This document shows, piece by piece, positions 26,634 to 35,476 of a stretch of 64,000 nucleotides of DNA (position 1 is the stretch's first letter; each line of letters starts with the position of its first letter). Both the position numbers and the translations under genes were made by a program. The notes beneath the pieces were generated by a model. The model did no database searches. It was given only the letters and a program-made list of their open reading frames with translations, and was not told the DNA's origin. The stretch spans positions 2,232,001-2,296,000 of the forward strand of contig NZ_LT629784.1 of the NCBI RefSeq assembly GCF_900105595.1, in the 5' to 3' direction. Origin of the DNA: Stappia sp. ES.058. GTDB lineage: Bacteria > Pseudomonadota > Alphaproteobacteria > Rhizobiales > Stappiaceae.

Positions 26634-27287
26634 ATGGTTCCGTCGACCGAACTCGCGACCGCCCTCGGCATTCAGGCCGTCGCGATGTTGGTCCCCGGTC
26701 CCAACCAGTTCCTACTGCTCACGTTGTCGCAACGCAGACCCGCCACACGGCTTTCCGCCGTGGTCGGCATCGCCACGGCGGGCCTTGTGTTTTCCTCCGG
26801 CGCCTGCACGGCGATCTATTTCGCCGGAGAAGCCACAAGCGAACGCGTCTTCCTGCTACTGAACGTTCTGGGCAGCCTGTATTTGATCTATCTGGGCGCA
26901 AGAATGCTGATCGACATGGTCGCACCCGGGCGACAACCGCTTGTCGAACAGCGAATAGACGAGGCTCCGGCCGCCCGGTGGCACGCCTTCCCGAGTGGGT
27001 TCCTCGTCAATATCGCCAATCCGAAGTCGGCCGTGTTCTTCGGCTCGGTGTTTGCGACCACCCTGCCGCTCGCGGCAATGACGCCATCGGACTATGTGCT
27101 TGTGGTTCTTCTGTTCTTCGTGAACTCTGTGATCGTTCACGGTGGGGTCTCGCAAGCCTTCGCGCTGCCCGGCCTTCAGCACGTTCTGCGTGCCCGGCGC
27201 AGGCTGATCGCCTCCGGTTCCGCGCTCGTCTTCCTCGCTTTCGGGCTGACGACGCTTGCCCATGTGGGGCTCAGGCTCACGAGGTAA
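26634..27287 (+). CDS. LysE/RhtB family amino-acid exporter
   Basis: 217 residues with about six membrane segments. Family marks: MLVPGPNQFLLLTLSQ in the first helix region and GFLVNIANPKSAVFFGSVF in the centre. The ATG directly follows the ligase TGA with no gap, so the genes are translationally coupled. It is the last gene of the five-gene operon and most simply exports the sulfated or gamma-glutamylated amino-acid product. It converges with the TRAP operon, with only 16 bp between stop codons and no clear terminator hairpin. Confidence 0.9.
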   Translation: MVPSTELATALGIQAVAMLVPGPNQFLLLTLSQRRPATRLSAVVGIATAGLVFSSGACTAIYFAGEATSERVFLLLNVLGSLYLIYLGARMLIDMVAPGRQPLVEQRIDEAPAARWHAFPSGFLVNIANPKSAVFFGSVFATTLPLAAMTPSDYVLVVLLFFVNSVIVHGGVSQAFALPGLQHVLRARRRLIASGSALVFLAFGLTTLAHVGLRLTR

Positions 27288-27303
27288 CGCCGCCCGGCTG
27301 GAG

Positions 27304-28626
27304 CTATCCAATCACCAGTTGCGGAAACAATGCAATCAGCACCAGCACGCCAAGCATCACCCCAACGAACGGCAGCGCACCGGCAAAAATCGACTCCAGC
27401 GACGTCTTTCGATCTCCCAGTGTGGAATGCACCGTAAAGATCGAGATCCCGAACGGCGGTGTCAGAAGGCCGACCTCAACCGCGATCACGGTAATGATGC
27501 CGAAATGTACCAGGTCGAAGCCAAGCCCCTGGGCGATGGGCGCGGCAATCGGCACGACAATCAACAGGATGGAACTGCTGTCGAGGATCATGCCGAGCAG
27601 CAGAACGAGCAGGACATAGATCACCAGGAAGCCCGTCGCGCCAAACCCGCTGTTCTGGACGAAATCCCCGATGGCATTGGGGATGCCGGCAACGGCCAGC
27701 ATCTGGCTGTAGAAGCCGGCAGCCACGAGCAGGATGAGGATCCCCACGGAAATCGACCCGGTCTGCGTCAGCACGCTCCAGGAGCGCCGCAGGTTCAGGC
27801 TTCGGCGCAGGATCGCGATCACAAGCGCGGCAAACGCACCGACACCGCCGGCTTCCGTCGGTGTGAAGAAGCCGGAATAGAGCCCGCCGAGAACAAAGGC
27901 GACGAGAACGATGATCGGCAATGACTTGAAGAGGATTTCGCTGCCGGACAACCTTGGCGCGTCCTCCGTCTGACGGCTCTTTTGCTCAAGATGGTCCCGG
28001 GTGAAAACGAAGCCCGGCGCGAATTTCGCCAACATCAGGATCATGATCACGAAGCCGCCCGCCAGCAGCGCGCCCGGAACCAGTCCAGCGATGAACATGC
28101 GCCCGATCGATTGTTCCGCGAGCACGCCATAAATGATCAGAAGCAGGCTGGGCGGCACCAGCATGCCAAGGACCGAACTCCCCGCAACGGTGCCTGCGGA
28201 AAACGACGGCCGGTAGCCGTGCCGCGTCATTTCCGGCACCGCCACCTTTGTGAAGACGGCGGCGGAGGCGATGGAGACGCCGGTCACGGCGGCAAACACG
28301 GTGTTGGCCGTGACGGTCGCGATGCCCAGTCCGCCGAGCAGTCGGCGCAACAATGTCTCGGCCACATCGAAGGTGTCCTTGCCGACATTCGAAACGCTGA
28401 CGAGATGCCCCATCAAAACGAACAGCGGGATCGTCGCGAACAGGTAATTGGCAACGCCGTTGTAGGCGGCGATCGACATCAGCTTCATCGCGAGATCGAA
28501 GTTCCCGCGAATGATCCACACACCGGCAAAGCCGACGGCAAGAAGCGCGACCGCAATCCGCATACCCATGACCACGAGCACGAACAGGACACCGATCAGC
28601 AGCAATCCGATGGAAATATCGCTCAT
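27304..28626 (-). CDS. dctM: TRAP transporter large permease (DctM)
   Basis: 440 residues, multi-pass membrane protein of the DctM family. Landmarks: GMRIAVALLAVGFAGV, the central SSVLGMLVPPSLLLIIYG with conserved prolines, GILILLVAAGFYSQML, and the C-terminal FTVHSTLGDRKTSLESIFAGALPF. The ATG at 28626 lies 1 bp beyond the DctQ stop. Last gene of a leftward operon that starts with the molybdenum-hydroxylase subunits, so it probably imports the substrate of that enzyme. Confidence 0.94.
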   Translation of the reverse strand: MSDISIGLLLIGVLFVLVVMGMRIAVALLAVGFAGVWIIRGNFDLAMKLMSIAAYNGVANYLFATIPLFVLMGHLVSVSNVGKDTFDVAETLLRRLLGGLGIATVTANTVFAAVTGVSIASAAVFTKVAVPEMTRHGYRPSFSAGTVAGSSVLGMLVPPSLLLIIYGVLAEQSIGRMFIAGLVPGALLAGGFVIMILMLAKFAPGFVFTRDHLEQKSRQTEDAPRLSGSEILFKSLPIIVLVAFVLGGLYSGFFTPTEAGGVGAFAALVIAILRRSLNLRRSWSVLTQTGSISVGILILLVAAGFYSQMLAVAGIPNAIGDFVQNSGFGATGFLVIYVLLVLLLGMILDSSSILLIVVPIAAPIAQGLGFDLVHFGIITVIAVEVGLLTPPFGISIFTVHSTLGDRKTSLESIFAGALPFVGVMLGVLVLIALFPQLVIG

Positions 28627-28627
28627 C

Positions 28628-29173
28628 TCAAAGTGCCCTGCCAGGTCCGAGGATCGGCAGTCTGCCAAGAGCCTCGACGAAAAATGCAAGCGCTGTCGCG
28701 GCAGAACCGCCAACGACGATCATCCGGAACGGCAGCGTGGGCAGGGTCCAGACACCGCGCACGCCAAAGAATTCGTCGCTCGTCCAGGCCCGGACGGTGT
28801 CAGGCCATGCCGCAAGCGCAACGAGCGCGAACAGGACCGCCCCGGTCAACCCGAACAGCACCTCAAGCGTCACGACAGACTTGGGTGCGAGCCGGTTCAG
28901 CCCGCGCTGGAGAAAGTCGGCACGGATCAAGGTGCCGTTGAGGGCCGCCGCGGGAAGCATCAGGAAAACGATCGCAACCACTGAACGGGCCGCGATCTCC
29001 GCGACGCCGATGATCGGCATCGCGAAGAAATTGCGGCCGACGACGTCGGCCACGATCAGCAGCATGATCGCAAAGATCCAGAGCGTCCCCACCGCGGCAA
29101 CGGCGTTGAGCACGCCTTGCAGACCCCGCCGGAACCAGCTTGCGTTTGCTGACATCGACCTGTCCTGCTGCAT
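28628..29173 (-). CDS. dctQ: TRAP transporter small permease (DctQ)
   Basis: 181 residues with four hydrophobic segments, as in DctQ proteins; MLLIVADVVGRNFF is the characteristic motif of the first half. The ATG at 29173 is used; an ATG six codons in (29155) has a comparable ribosome site and may be the real start. It couples the binding protein to DctM in sodium-driven uptake of organic anions. Confidence 0.88.
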   Translation of the reverse strand: MQQDRSMSANASWFRRGLQGVLNAVAAVGTLWIFAIMLLIVADVVGRNFFAMPIIGVAEIAARSVVAIVFLMLPAAALNGTLIRADFLQRGLNRLAPKSVVTLEVLFGLTGAVLFALVALAAWPDTVRAWTSDEFFGVRGVWTLPTLPFRMIVVGGSAATALAFFVEALGRLPILGPGRAL

Positions 29174-29218
29174 GTTTCACCCCGTCGTCGCGCTGTTGGA
29201 CACAAATCGCCTTTTTGC

Positions 29219-30292
29219 TCAGGCCTCGGCAGCCCAGTCGCGGGCCGGAGTGATGCCACGCTCCCTGAGAGCCGCGAAATAGGCCTTCAGGACCTTTGCC
29301 GCTGCCGGACCATTTGCATCCAGCCAGGGCTTTGCGACATTCGGCAGCGTCGCCGCCCAACGTTCACGCTCGGCCTGTGCCATGTCGTTCACCTGAAGTC
29401 CGGCAGCCACCATCTCCTTCATGGCATTGGTCGCGCGTTCGGTCACATAGTCGCCGTGACTGCGCGACGTGATGCGGCCGGCCTCGCGAAGCGCCGTCTG
29501 CACGTCCGCCGGGAGCGCGTCGTAGAAGGTTTTGTTGACCGCAATGCCGCCGAAATACATCGACCCGAAGCCGACTCGCGCAAGCTTGGGTGCAACCTCA
29601 TAGACACGCGTCGGCTGGATGCCGCTGGCAAAGGACAGCGTGCCTTCAGAAACGCCGGTCTGGATGTCCGTGTAATAGGTGGTCAGCGCACCGTCGACCG
29701 GCGTGCAGCCCGTGTCGGCCAGCCAGTTGGCCGAGGTGCCCGGCGCATTCAGACGACGGTTCTTGATGTCGTCGACCGAGTTGATGTCGAAATTGGCATA
29801 GACATCGTAGTTGTCGGTCACCAGCGAGGACAGATGCACCATGTTCTGGTCGGTCCAACCGGCCTTCAGCTCCGGCAGTTCCTCGGTGAGGCGGTCGAAG
29901 ACGTCGATGACGACGTTGTGGTCGGAATTGGCGAAAGGCGTGAAATAGGTCACGTTCTGCAAGGGCATGGACGAGCCCTCCCAGACGGTTCCGACCATGC
30001 CGATGTCGACAATGCCGTCGCGCACCGCTGCGCGCGTGTCCTTGAACTTGTAGAGCGTGCCGCCGTAGTTCTCACCCCAGTTGACGACGTAGTTGCCGCC
30101 GGCATCCGCCAGGAGCTTGTCGAGCGCCGGCTGCAGCGCCGTCTGCATCGCATAGACCCAGATGTTGTTGGTCGGATGGCTTGAGCCGATCTGGATGCTG
30201 ATGGTCTCCGCCGCAATGGAGCGCGTGTTGAGATAGGGCATGGCAAGAAGCGCGGACGTGCCGGCCAGGAAACTTCTGCGTGTCGGGTTCAT
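29219..30292 (-). CDS. dctP: TRAP transporter substrate-binding protein (DctP)
   Basis: 357 residues, periplasmic TRAP binding protein. The N-terminus has a Tat-like signal (TRRSFLAGTSALLAM). Central features include NDDV-free but typical segments such as KNRRLNAPGTSANWL (region of the anion-binding Arg) and GGIAVNKTFYDALPADVQ, the usual C-terminal signature. It lies 93 bp downstream of coxG and 45 bp upstream of dctQ. The ligand is probably a carboxylate or aromatic acid to be hydroxylated by the neighbouring molybdenum enzyme. Confidence 0.92.
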   Translation of the reverse strand: MNPTRRSFLAGTSALLAMPYLNTRSIAAETISIQIGSSHPTNNIWVYAMQTALQPALDKLLADAGGNYVVNWGENYGGTLYKFKDTRAAVRDGIVDIGMVGTVWEGSSMPLQNVTYFTPFANSDHNVVIDVFDRLTEELPELKAGWTDQNMVHLSSLVTDNYDVYANFDINSVDDIKNRRLNAPGTSANWLADTGCTPVDGALTTYYTDIQTGVSEGTLSFASGIQPTRVYEVAPKLARVGFGSMYFGGIAVNKTFYDALPADVQTALREAGRITSRSHGDYVTERATNAMKEMVAAGLQVNDMAQAERERWAATLPNVAKPWLDANGPAAAKVLKAYFAALRERGITPARDWAAEA

Positions 30293-30385
30293 TTGGGTTC
30301 CTCCCTCTGTATATCCCGTGCGTTGCGCGGGTTTTTCGTTGCACAGTCGAGCTTCCGGCGGTTGGCCCGCCGGGTCGTTTTCAAT

Positions 30386-30862
30386 TCACTCCGCCGGTTC
30401 CGGCGCCAGCACGGGTTCCGTGCGTTCCGCCAGGATTTTCTGGAAGTTGGCAAAGAATTCACCGGCAAGCTTTTGCGCCGTCGACTTGATAAGACGGTTT
30501 CCAAGCGACGCCAGCTTGCCGCCGACCGCCGCCTCCGCGGTATAGGTCAGACGCGTCATCTCCCCGTCCTGCTCTAGCGCGACCCTTGCCGCGCCCCTGG
30601 CGAATCCGGCGATGCCCCCCGACCCCTTGCCGGACAGGATGCAGGAGACGAGCGGCACGATGTCGCTGAGTTCGACGCCGCCCATGAACCGGGCCGACAC
30701 CGGCCCGACCTTGAGCTTCACCGTCGCGGCGAACTCGGTCTCGCTGGTCTGCTCCAGCGTCTCGCAGCCCGGGATCGCGCGTTCCAAAACGTCTCGGTCG
30801 AAGAGCGCCGCCCACACGGTTTGCGGATCGGCATTCAGTTCCTGTGTGCCCTCAAGCTCCAT
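30386..30862 (-). CDS. coxG: CoxG family protein (SRPBCC fold)
   Basis: 158 residues, carbon monoxide dehydrogenase subunit G family. It opens with MELEGTQELNADPQTVWAAL and has LERAIPGCETLEQ, both standard in CoxG, plus the AAVGGKLASLGNRLI stretch. CoxG proteins have a START-like fold and act as membrane anchors or assembly partners for xanthine-dehydrogenase-type enzymes. Placed directly after the molybdenum subunit gene, 26 bp apart, it belongs to this hydroxylase, which need not oxidise CO. Confidence 0.9.
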   Translation of the reverse strand: MELEGTQELNADPQTVWAALFDRDVLERAIPGCETLEQTSETEFAATVKLKVGPVSARFMGGVELSDIVPLVSCILSGKGSGGIAGFARGAARVALEQDGEMTRLTYTAEAAVGGKLASLGNRLIKSTAQKLAGEFFANFQKILAERTEPVLAPEPAE

Positions 30863-30888
30863 TGCAGGCCCCCTTTTGAAACAGATGA

Positions 30889-33267
30889 TCAGACATGGCC
30901 GAGCGCCTTCAGCACACGCAGCGGCGTCATCGGGGTTTGGTGGATCTGCGCGCCAAGCGGGCCGAGCGCGTCATTGACGGCATTGAGTGCTGCAGCTCCC
31001 GCGGCAGCCGTGCCGGCCTCGCCGACGCCCTTTGCCCCGAGGATCGTGTCGTTCGTCGGCGTTTCCACATGACCGATCACGATGTCCGGCATCTCGCAGG
31101 CCATCGGCACCAGATAGTCGGCGAGGGAGGCATTGGTCATCTGGCCGGTCTCGTCGTAGAGGCACTCCTCGAAGAGCGCCGGACCAAGCCCCTGAACCAC
31201 ACCGCCACGGATCTGCTCGTCGACCAGCAGCGGATTGATGATCCTGCCGCAATCCTCGACAACCCAGTGCTTGAGAAGGCGGACGATGCCGGTTTCAATA
31301 TCGACCTCGACAAGGCTTGCCTGAATGCCGTTGGTGAAATCGAAAGGATAGCCGGACGGCGCGAAATGCTGTGCGGCTGTCAGGGAATTGTCGGCTCCTT
31401 CCGGAAGCGTGTCGGGCCGATAGGTCGCAATCCGTCCGAGCTCGGCAAGCGGCATGCGCCGGGTTCCGCCGCGCGCATCGACCACATGGCCGTCGGCAAG
31501 GGCAAGATCGGCCGGGTCGCTTTGCAGGATCTGCCCGGCGAGCGCCAGGATCTGGCCCTGAAGCTTTCGCCCGGCGCGCAAGGCCGTTTCACCGCCAATG
31601 CCCGCACCCCGACAGGCCCAGGTGGCGCCGCCGCTGGGCGTGGTGTCGGTGTCGCCCGTCGTGACCTTCACCTGATCCGGCGACACGCCGAGCTGGTCGG
31701 CGACAATCTGGGAGATGACGGTTTCCGTCCCCTGCCCCTGCTCCGTGACAGAGATCGCACAATGCACATCGCCAGACGGCGTCAGGCGCACGACCGCGCC
31801 GTCCTGCGCGGAAATCCGCGCCCCGCCGACGCCGTAGAATGCGGCGCCCGGATTGGTGATCTCGACGAAGGGCGCGATGCCGATGCCGCGATAGACGCCG
31901 GTCTTGCGAAGCGCGGCCTGTTCGGCACGCAGCACGTCGTAATCCATCAGCACGCGCAACTTGGCCAGACAGGCTTCATGCGAGAGCTTCTCGAAGCTGT
32001 AGCCGGTTGCGGAGACGAAGGGATACGCGTCGTCCGGCACCAGATTGCGCGCGCGCATCTCGAAGGGATCGAGGCCCAGCTTTAAGGCCGCCTTGTCGAC
32101 CAGCGCCTCCGTCACCGCGCAGGCAATCGGGTGGCCAACAGCGCGATACTGACTGGTTTGAACCTTGTTCTGGAATACGACGGCCAGGCGTCCGCGATAG
32201 TCGGACATCTTGTAGGGCGCGCCCATCAGGCGCACGACCTGGTTGCCCTCCGCCACACTGGTGCGGGGATAGGTGGAAAAAGCGCCGATCTGGGTCATGT
32301 CGTCGACATCCATCGCCAGGATGGTGCCATCGGCATCAAGCGCCATGCGCGCCGAAACCTTGTGGTCGCGCGCATGAATGTCGGACACGAAGCTTTCCAG
32401 CCGGTCCGCGACGAATTTCACCGGCCGGCTGAGTTGGAGACTTGCTGCGACAGCCGCCATCTCCTCGTTGTAGAGATGCAGCTTCATGCCGAAGGAACCG
32501 CCGACATCGGGCGCGATCACCCGCACGCGGCTCTCGGGCAAACCGAAGTGGCGGGCGTAGATGTCCTGGAACTGATAAGGAGTCTGCGTGCCGTGGTGAA
32601 CGGTCAACTGTCCGCTCGCCGCATCGAAATCGGCCACGACCGCGCGGGGCTCGAGCGTCACCGCCGTATGACGGCCGAAGGTGAAATCTCCCTCGACGAC
32701 ATGAGCCGCGCGGGCGAAGGCATCATCGACCGCCTTGGTTTCCAGCACCGTTTCAAAACACAGGTTGCTGTCGAGGCCGGGCGCCGCGCATGACGCATTT
32801 TTGGCAAGGGCGGCATGCCCGTCGACGCAAGCCTCGCGCTCTTCGATGTCGAGCACCACCAGTTCGCAGGCGTCTTCGGCCTCCGCGCGTGTACGCGCCA
32901 GGATCATCGCGACCGGGTGCCCCGCCCAAAGAACCTCTTCGTCCGCAAGGATGTTTTGCGGCGTACTCACCATCGACGCAAAGTGGTCGAGCGTGCCCGT
33001 CCATGGCTCACACAGCGAATTGAGATCTTGGGCCGTAAACACCCGCGCGACGCCAGGAGCTTGCGCCGCGTCCCGGGTATCAATTTCGACGATACGCCCC
33101 TTGGCCATAGGCGAGCGCACGAAGGCGGCATGAAGCATGCGCGGCAGCGCAATGTCAGTCACGAACCGGCCACGCCCGGCAAGGTGCCGGCGCGCGGTCT
33201 GACGGCGATGGGCCTGACCGATATGCGGGTCGCGCTCGGAAACCGTGCGGGTGTCGCAGGAACTCAT
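30889..33267 (-). CDS. Molybdenum hydroxylase large subunit (xanthine dehydrogenase family)
   Basis: 792 residues, aldehyde oxidase/xanthine dehydrogenase molybdopterin subunit. Cofactor loops include DVGGSFGMKLH and QGQGTETVISQI; the catalytic Glu lies in GVGEAGTAAAG near the C-terminus. The active-site loop reads QYRAVGHPIACAVTEA, where CO dehydrogenase CoxL has AYRCSFR, so CO oxidation is not expected. The ATG at 33267 overlaps the iron-sulfur subunit stop (ATGA); 28 further upstream codons are a shadow. With TRAP import genes in the same operon, the substrate is probably an anionic heterocycle or aldehyde. Confidence 0.93.
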   Translation of the reverse strand: MSSCDTRTVSERDPHIGQAHRRQTARRHLAGRGRFVTDIALPRMLHAAFVRSPMAKGRIVEIDTRDAAQAPGVARVFTAQDLNSLCEPWTGTLDHFASMVSTPQNILADEEVLWAGHPVAMILARTRAEAEDACELVVLDIEEREACVDGHAALAKNASCAAPGLDSNLCFETVLETKAVDDAFARAAHVVEGDFTFGRHTAVTLEPRAVVADFDAASGQLTVHHGTQTPYQFQDIYARHFGLPESRVRVIAPDVGGSFGMKLHLYNEEMAAVAASLQLSRPVKFVADRLESFVSDIHARDHKVSARMALDADGTILAMDVDDMTQIGAFSTYPRTSVAEGNQVVRLMGAPYKMSDYRGRLAVVFQNKVQTSQYRAVGHPIACAVTEALVDKAALKLGLDPFEMRARNLVPDDAYPFVSATGYSFEKLSHEACLAKLRVLMDYDVLRAEQAALRKTGVYRGIGIAPFVEITNPGAAFYGVGGARISAQDGAVVRLTPSGDVHCAISVTEQGQGTETVISQIVADQLGVSPDQVKVTTGDTDTTPSGGATWACRGAGIGGETALRAGRKLQGQILALAGQILQSDPADLALADGHVVDARGGTRRMPLAELGRIATYRPDTLPEGADNSLTAAQHFAPSGYPFDFTNGIQASLVEVDIETGIVRLLKHWVVEDCGRIINPLLVDEQIRGGVVQGLGPALFEECLYDETGQMTNASLADYLVPMACEMPDIVIGHVETPTNDTILGAKGVGEAGTAAAGAAALNAVNDALGPLGAQIHQTPMTPLRVLKALGHV

Positions 33268-33752
33268 GCCGGCGCCTCCGCATCCGAGGCACGCTTGCGC
33301 GCCGTTGCGGAAATCGCGTCGACAATGGCTTCGTAGCCCGTGCATCGACAATAATTCCCCGACAGCGCGTCGCGAATCTCCTCGCGCTCGGGCGACGGAT
33401 TGTCAGCAAGCAGCGCATGAGCATTGACGATCATTCCGGTCGTGCAGAAACCGCATTGCAGCGCATTCCGGTCATGGAAGGCGGACTGAAGATCGGCAAT
33501 CGCACCGCGCTCACTCAACCCTTCCACGGTTTCCACCGCTTCGCCCGCAGCCTGAACCGCGAGAACGAGACAAGCATGCACCGGCCTACCGCCAAGCAGG
33601 ACGAGGCAGGCGCCACAGGCGCCCATTTCGCAGCCAAGATGGGTGCCGGTCAGTTGCAACCGCTCGCGCAGAAAATCCGCAAGGCTCATGCGCGGCTCGA
33701 CGCTCTCGCGCACCTGCTCGCCATTGACTGTGAATTCGATGTCCATGCTCAT
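33264..33752 (-). CDS. Molybdenum hydroxylase [2Fe-2S] subunit
   Basis: 162 residues with two iron-sulfur domains: the plant-ferredoxin-type set in GCEMGACGACLVLL and the alpha-helical set CGFCTTGM plus NYCRCTGYEAIV. It passes electrons from the molybdenum centre to FAD. The ATG at 33752 overlaps the FAD subunit stop (ATGA). Order FAD, FeS, Mo subunit is one of the common arrangements of these three-subunit hydroxylases. Confidence 0.95.
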   Translation of the reverse strand: MSMDIEFTVNGEQVRESVEPRMSLADFLRERLQLTGTHLGCEMGACGACLVLLGGRPVHACLVLAVQAAGEAVETVEGLSERGAIADLQSAFHDRNALQCGFCTTGMIVNAHALLADNPSPEREEIRDALSGNYCRCTGYEAIVDAISATARKRASDAEAPA

Positions 33753-34609
33753 TCCGTCGTTCCCAGGTGTCCCAACAGCCGCCCGAGCAGCACGCGTGCC
33801 AGATGCCGGCGTACAGAGGCCGGCATCTGCGGCTCGTCGGAAGGCTCGAGGTCCCCATCGAGCGCCGCCTGCGCGGCAGCAATGGTGGTATCGTCCAAGG
33901 CCTTCTCGCGCAGTGCGGCCTCGGCCGAGCCTGCACGGGTCGGTTTGTTGCCGACGGAGAAGAACGCGATGCTGATATCGGTGAGACCCGGCCCGTCAAA
34001 CTCGGCCTGCACGGCCGCCCCGACCATCGCGTAGTCGCCCCGGCGGCGAGCCAGTTCATCGAAAACGGCGACCTGACCCGCCCGCACCGGCGGAACGAGA
34101 ATGGCCTGGAGGATCTCGCCGGGCTCCATCGCCGTCTCGTAGATGTCGAGAAAGAAATCATCCGCCTTCACCCGCCGGATCCCGTCCGCACCCGCAATCT
34201 CCATCTCCGCACGCAGTGCAAGGGCAACGGCTGGAAACTCGGACGCGGGATCAGCGAGCGAAAGGCTTCCCCCAAGCGTTCCACGATTTCGGATCGCTGG
34301 ATGCGCAACATGAGGCGCTGCAAGATGGAAAAGCCGCGCATGCTCGCGGATCAGGGGATCGGAAGCGATCTCGGCATGCCGGGTCATGGCGCCGATGCGC
34401 AACCACCCGCCCTGAAGCGAAATGCCGGAAAGAGCATCAATGCCGGACAGATCGATCAGCGCCGCGGGCGCCTGCAGGCGCAGCGTCAGGGACGGCACGA
34501 CGCTGTGGCCACCGGCAAGATAGACACCTTCCCCCTCCAGTGAGCGATAGGCCTCAAGCGCATCGGCAACGGAGTTCACCCGAATGTAGTCGAATGCCGG
34601 TGATTTCAT
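33749..34609 (-). CDS. Molybdenum hydroxylase FAD-binding subunit
   Basis: 286 residues, FAD_binding_5 followed by CO_deh_flav_C. The FAD loops are visible as YLAGGHSVVPSL and, in the middle, IRNRGTLGGSLSLADPASEFP. First gene of the leftward operon; its start at 34609 faces a 147-bp spacer with two TetR-type palindromes. It completes a canonical three-subunit aldehyde-oxidase-type enzyme. Confidence 0.93.
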   Translation of the reverse strand: MKSPAFDYIRVNSVADALEAYRSLEGEGVYLAGGHSVVPSLTLRLQAPAALIDLSGIDALSGISLQGGWLRIGAMTRHAEIASDPLIREHARLFHLAAPHVAHPAIRNRGTLGGSLSLADPASEFPAVALALRAEMEIAGADGIRRVKADDFFLDIYETAMEPGEILQAILVPPVRAGQVAVFDELARRRGDYAMVGAAVQAEFDGPGLTDISIAFFSVGNKPTRAGSAEAALREKALDDTTIAAAQAALDGDLEPSDEPQMPASVRRHLARVLLGRLLGHLGTTE

Positions 34610-34644
34610 TCATCCCCCCGGGTGCGGTCTTGTGGCCGCATTAG

Positions 34645-34658
34645 TAACCAACTGGTCA
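34645..34658. promoter_or_regulatory. TetR-type palindrome, site 1 (imperfect)
   Basis: TAACCAACTGGTCA matches the perfect palindrome at 34699 (TGACCA, two bases, TGGTCA) in all but one arm base. It lies 36 bp upstream of the FAD-subunit start. The two centres are 54 bp apart, about five helical turns. It probably overlaps the hydroxylase operon promoter. Confidence 0.6.
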
Positions 34659-34698
34659 CTTTTGTACCCTCCCCCGGCGCATCCGATCAAGCAAAAAA

Positions 34699-34712
34699 TG
34701 ACCACTTGGTCA
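34699..34712. promoter_or_regulatory. TetR-type palindrome, site 2 (perfect)
   Basis: TGACCACTTGGTCA, perfect 6-bp arms around CT, 45 bp upstream of the TetR gene start. The same core, ACCA-NN-TGGT, recurs before the second TetR gene at 37141. A self-regulating TetR repressor bound between the divergent genes is the simplest reading. Confidence 0.65.
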
Positions 34713-34756
34713 CTTCCTGTGGACTTGCTAAACATTGGGAAACGCAAGAGAGCAAG

Positions 34757-35433
34757 ATGCCCGTCACGAAAGATGCCCGCAGCCAACCCGCGCCGCGCCG
34801 CAAGAACATGCGCGCCCAGGACCGGGAAAAACTGATTGTCGAGGAAGCCGTGCGCTTCTTCGCCGAATGTGGTTTCGAGGGCCAGACCCGTGAGCTGGCG
34901 AAGCGGATGGGGATCTCGCATGCCGTCATCTACAAGCACTTCGACAGCAAGGACGCCCTGATCGAACGGGTCTATGAACACATCTACCTGCGCGCTGGAA
35001 TCCGGCCTGGGAAACGGTAATCCTCGACCGCGATCGCCCCCTTCAAGACCGGCTGACGCAGTTCTACCGGGAATATGCGGACCGCGTCTTCGACTACGAC
35101 TGGGTTCGTATCTTCGTGTCTTCGGGCCTCAAGTCCTACGATCTCACCCAGCGCTATCTCTCGCTGATCCGCGACAAGGTGATCGTTCCAGCTGCCCTGG
35201 AACTGCGTCATGAGCTTGGTCAGGACGATAACGACACCCCGCCGGACGATCAGGAACTGGAGCTGTTCTGGGGACTTCACGGCGGCATCTTCTACATCGC
35301 GATCCGCCGCTTCGTGTACAATGTACGAACGAACATCGACCTTGGCGCTGCGGCCGAAAATGCGGTTGAGGTCTTCTTCAACGGCGTCGAAGTCGCCCAT
35401 CGGAAGGCGGGCTTCCACGATCCAAAGACGTAA
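34757..35433 (+). pseudogene. TetR/AcrR family regulator, frameshifted
   Basis: The N-terminal part (ATG at 34757) has a good TetR helix-turn-helix (TRELAKRMGISHAVIYKHF) and then, after HIYLR, runs to a stop at 35020. A second frame continues the protein: from 34993 it reads RWNPAWETVILDRDR and stays open to 35433 with a ligand-domain-like sequence. The break lies at CTGCGCGCTGG; one lost C (CTGCGCCGCTGG) restores a 226-residue protein. It is divergent from the molybdenum-hydroxylase operon and its natural repressor. Either the gene is inactive here or this is a base-calling error. Confidence 0.8.
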
Positions 35434-35476
35434 GACCCCGACCACGGGTGTCCACGCGCCGCACGCTGCAGCCCCG

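Noticed and set aside
30386..34609. Aerobic CO dehydrogenase operon (coxMSL-G)
   Set aside because: The catalytic subunit lacks the AYRCSFR loop of CoxL; CoxG also occurs with other molybdenum hydroxylases.
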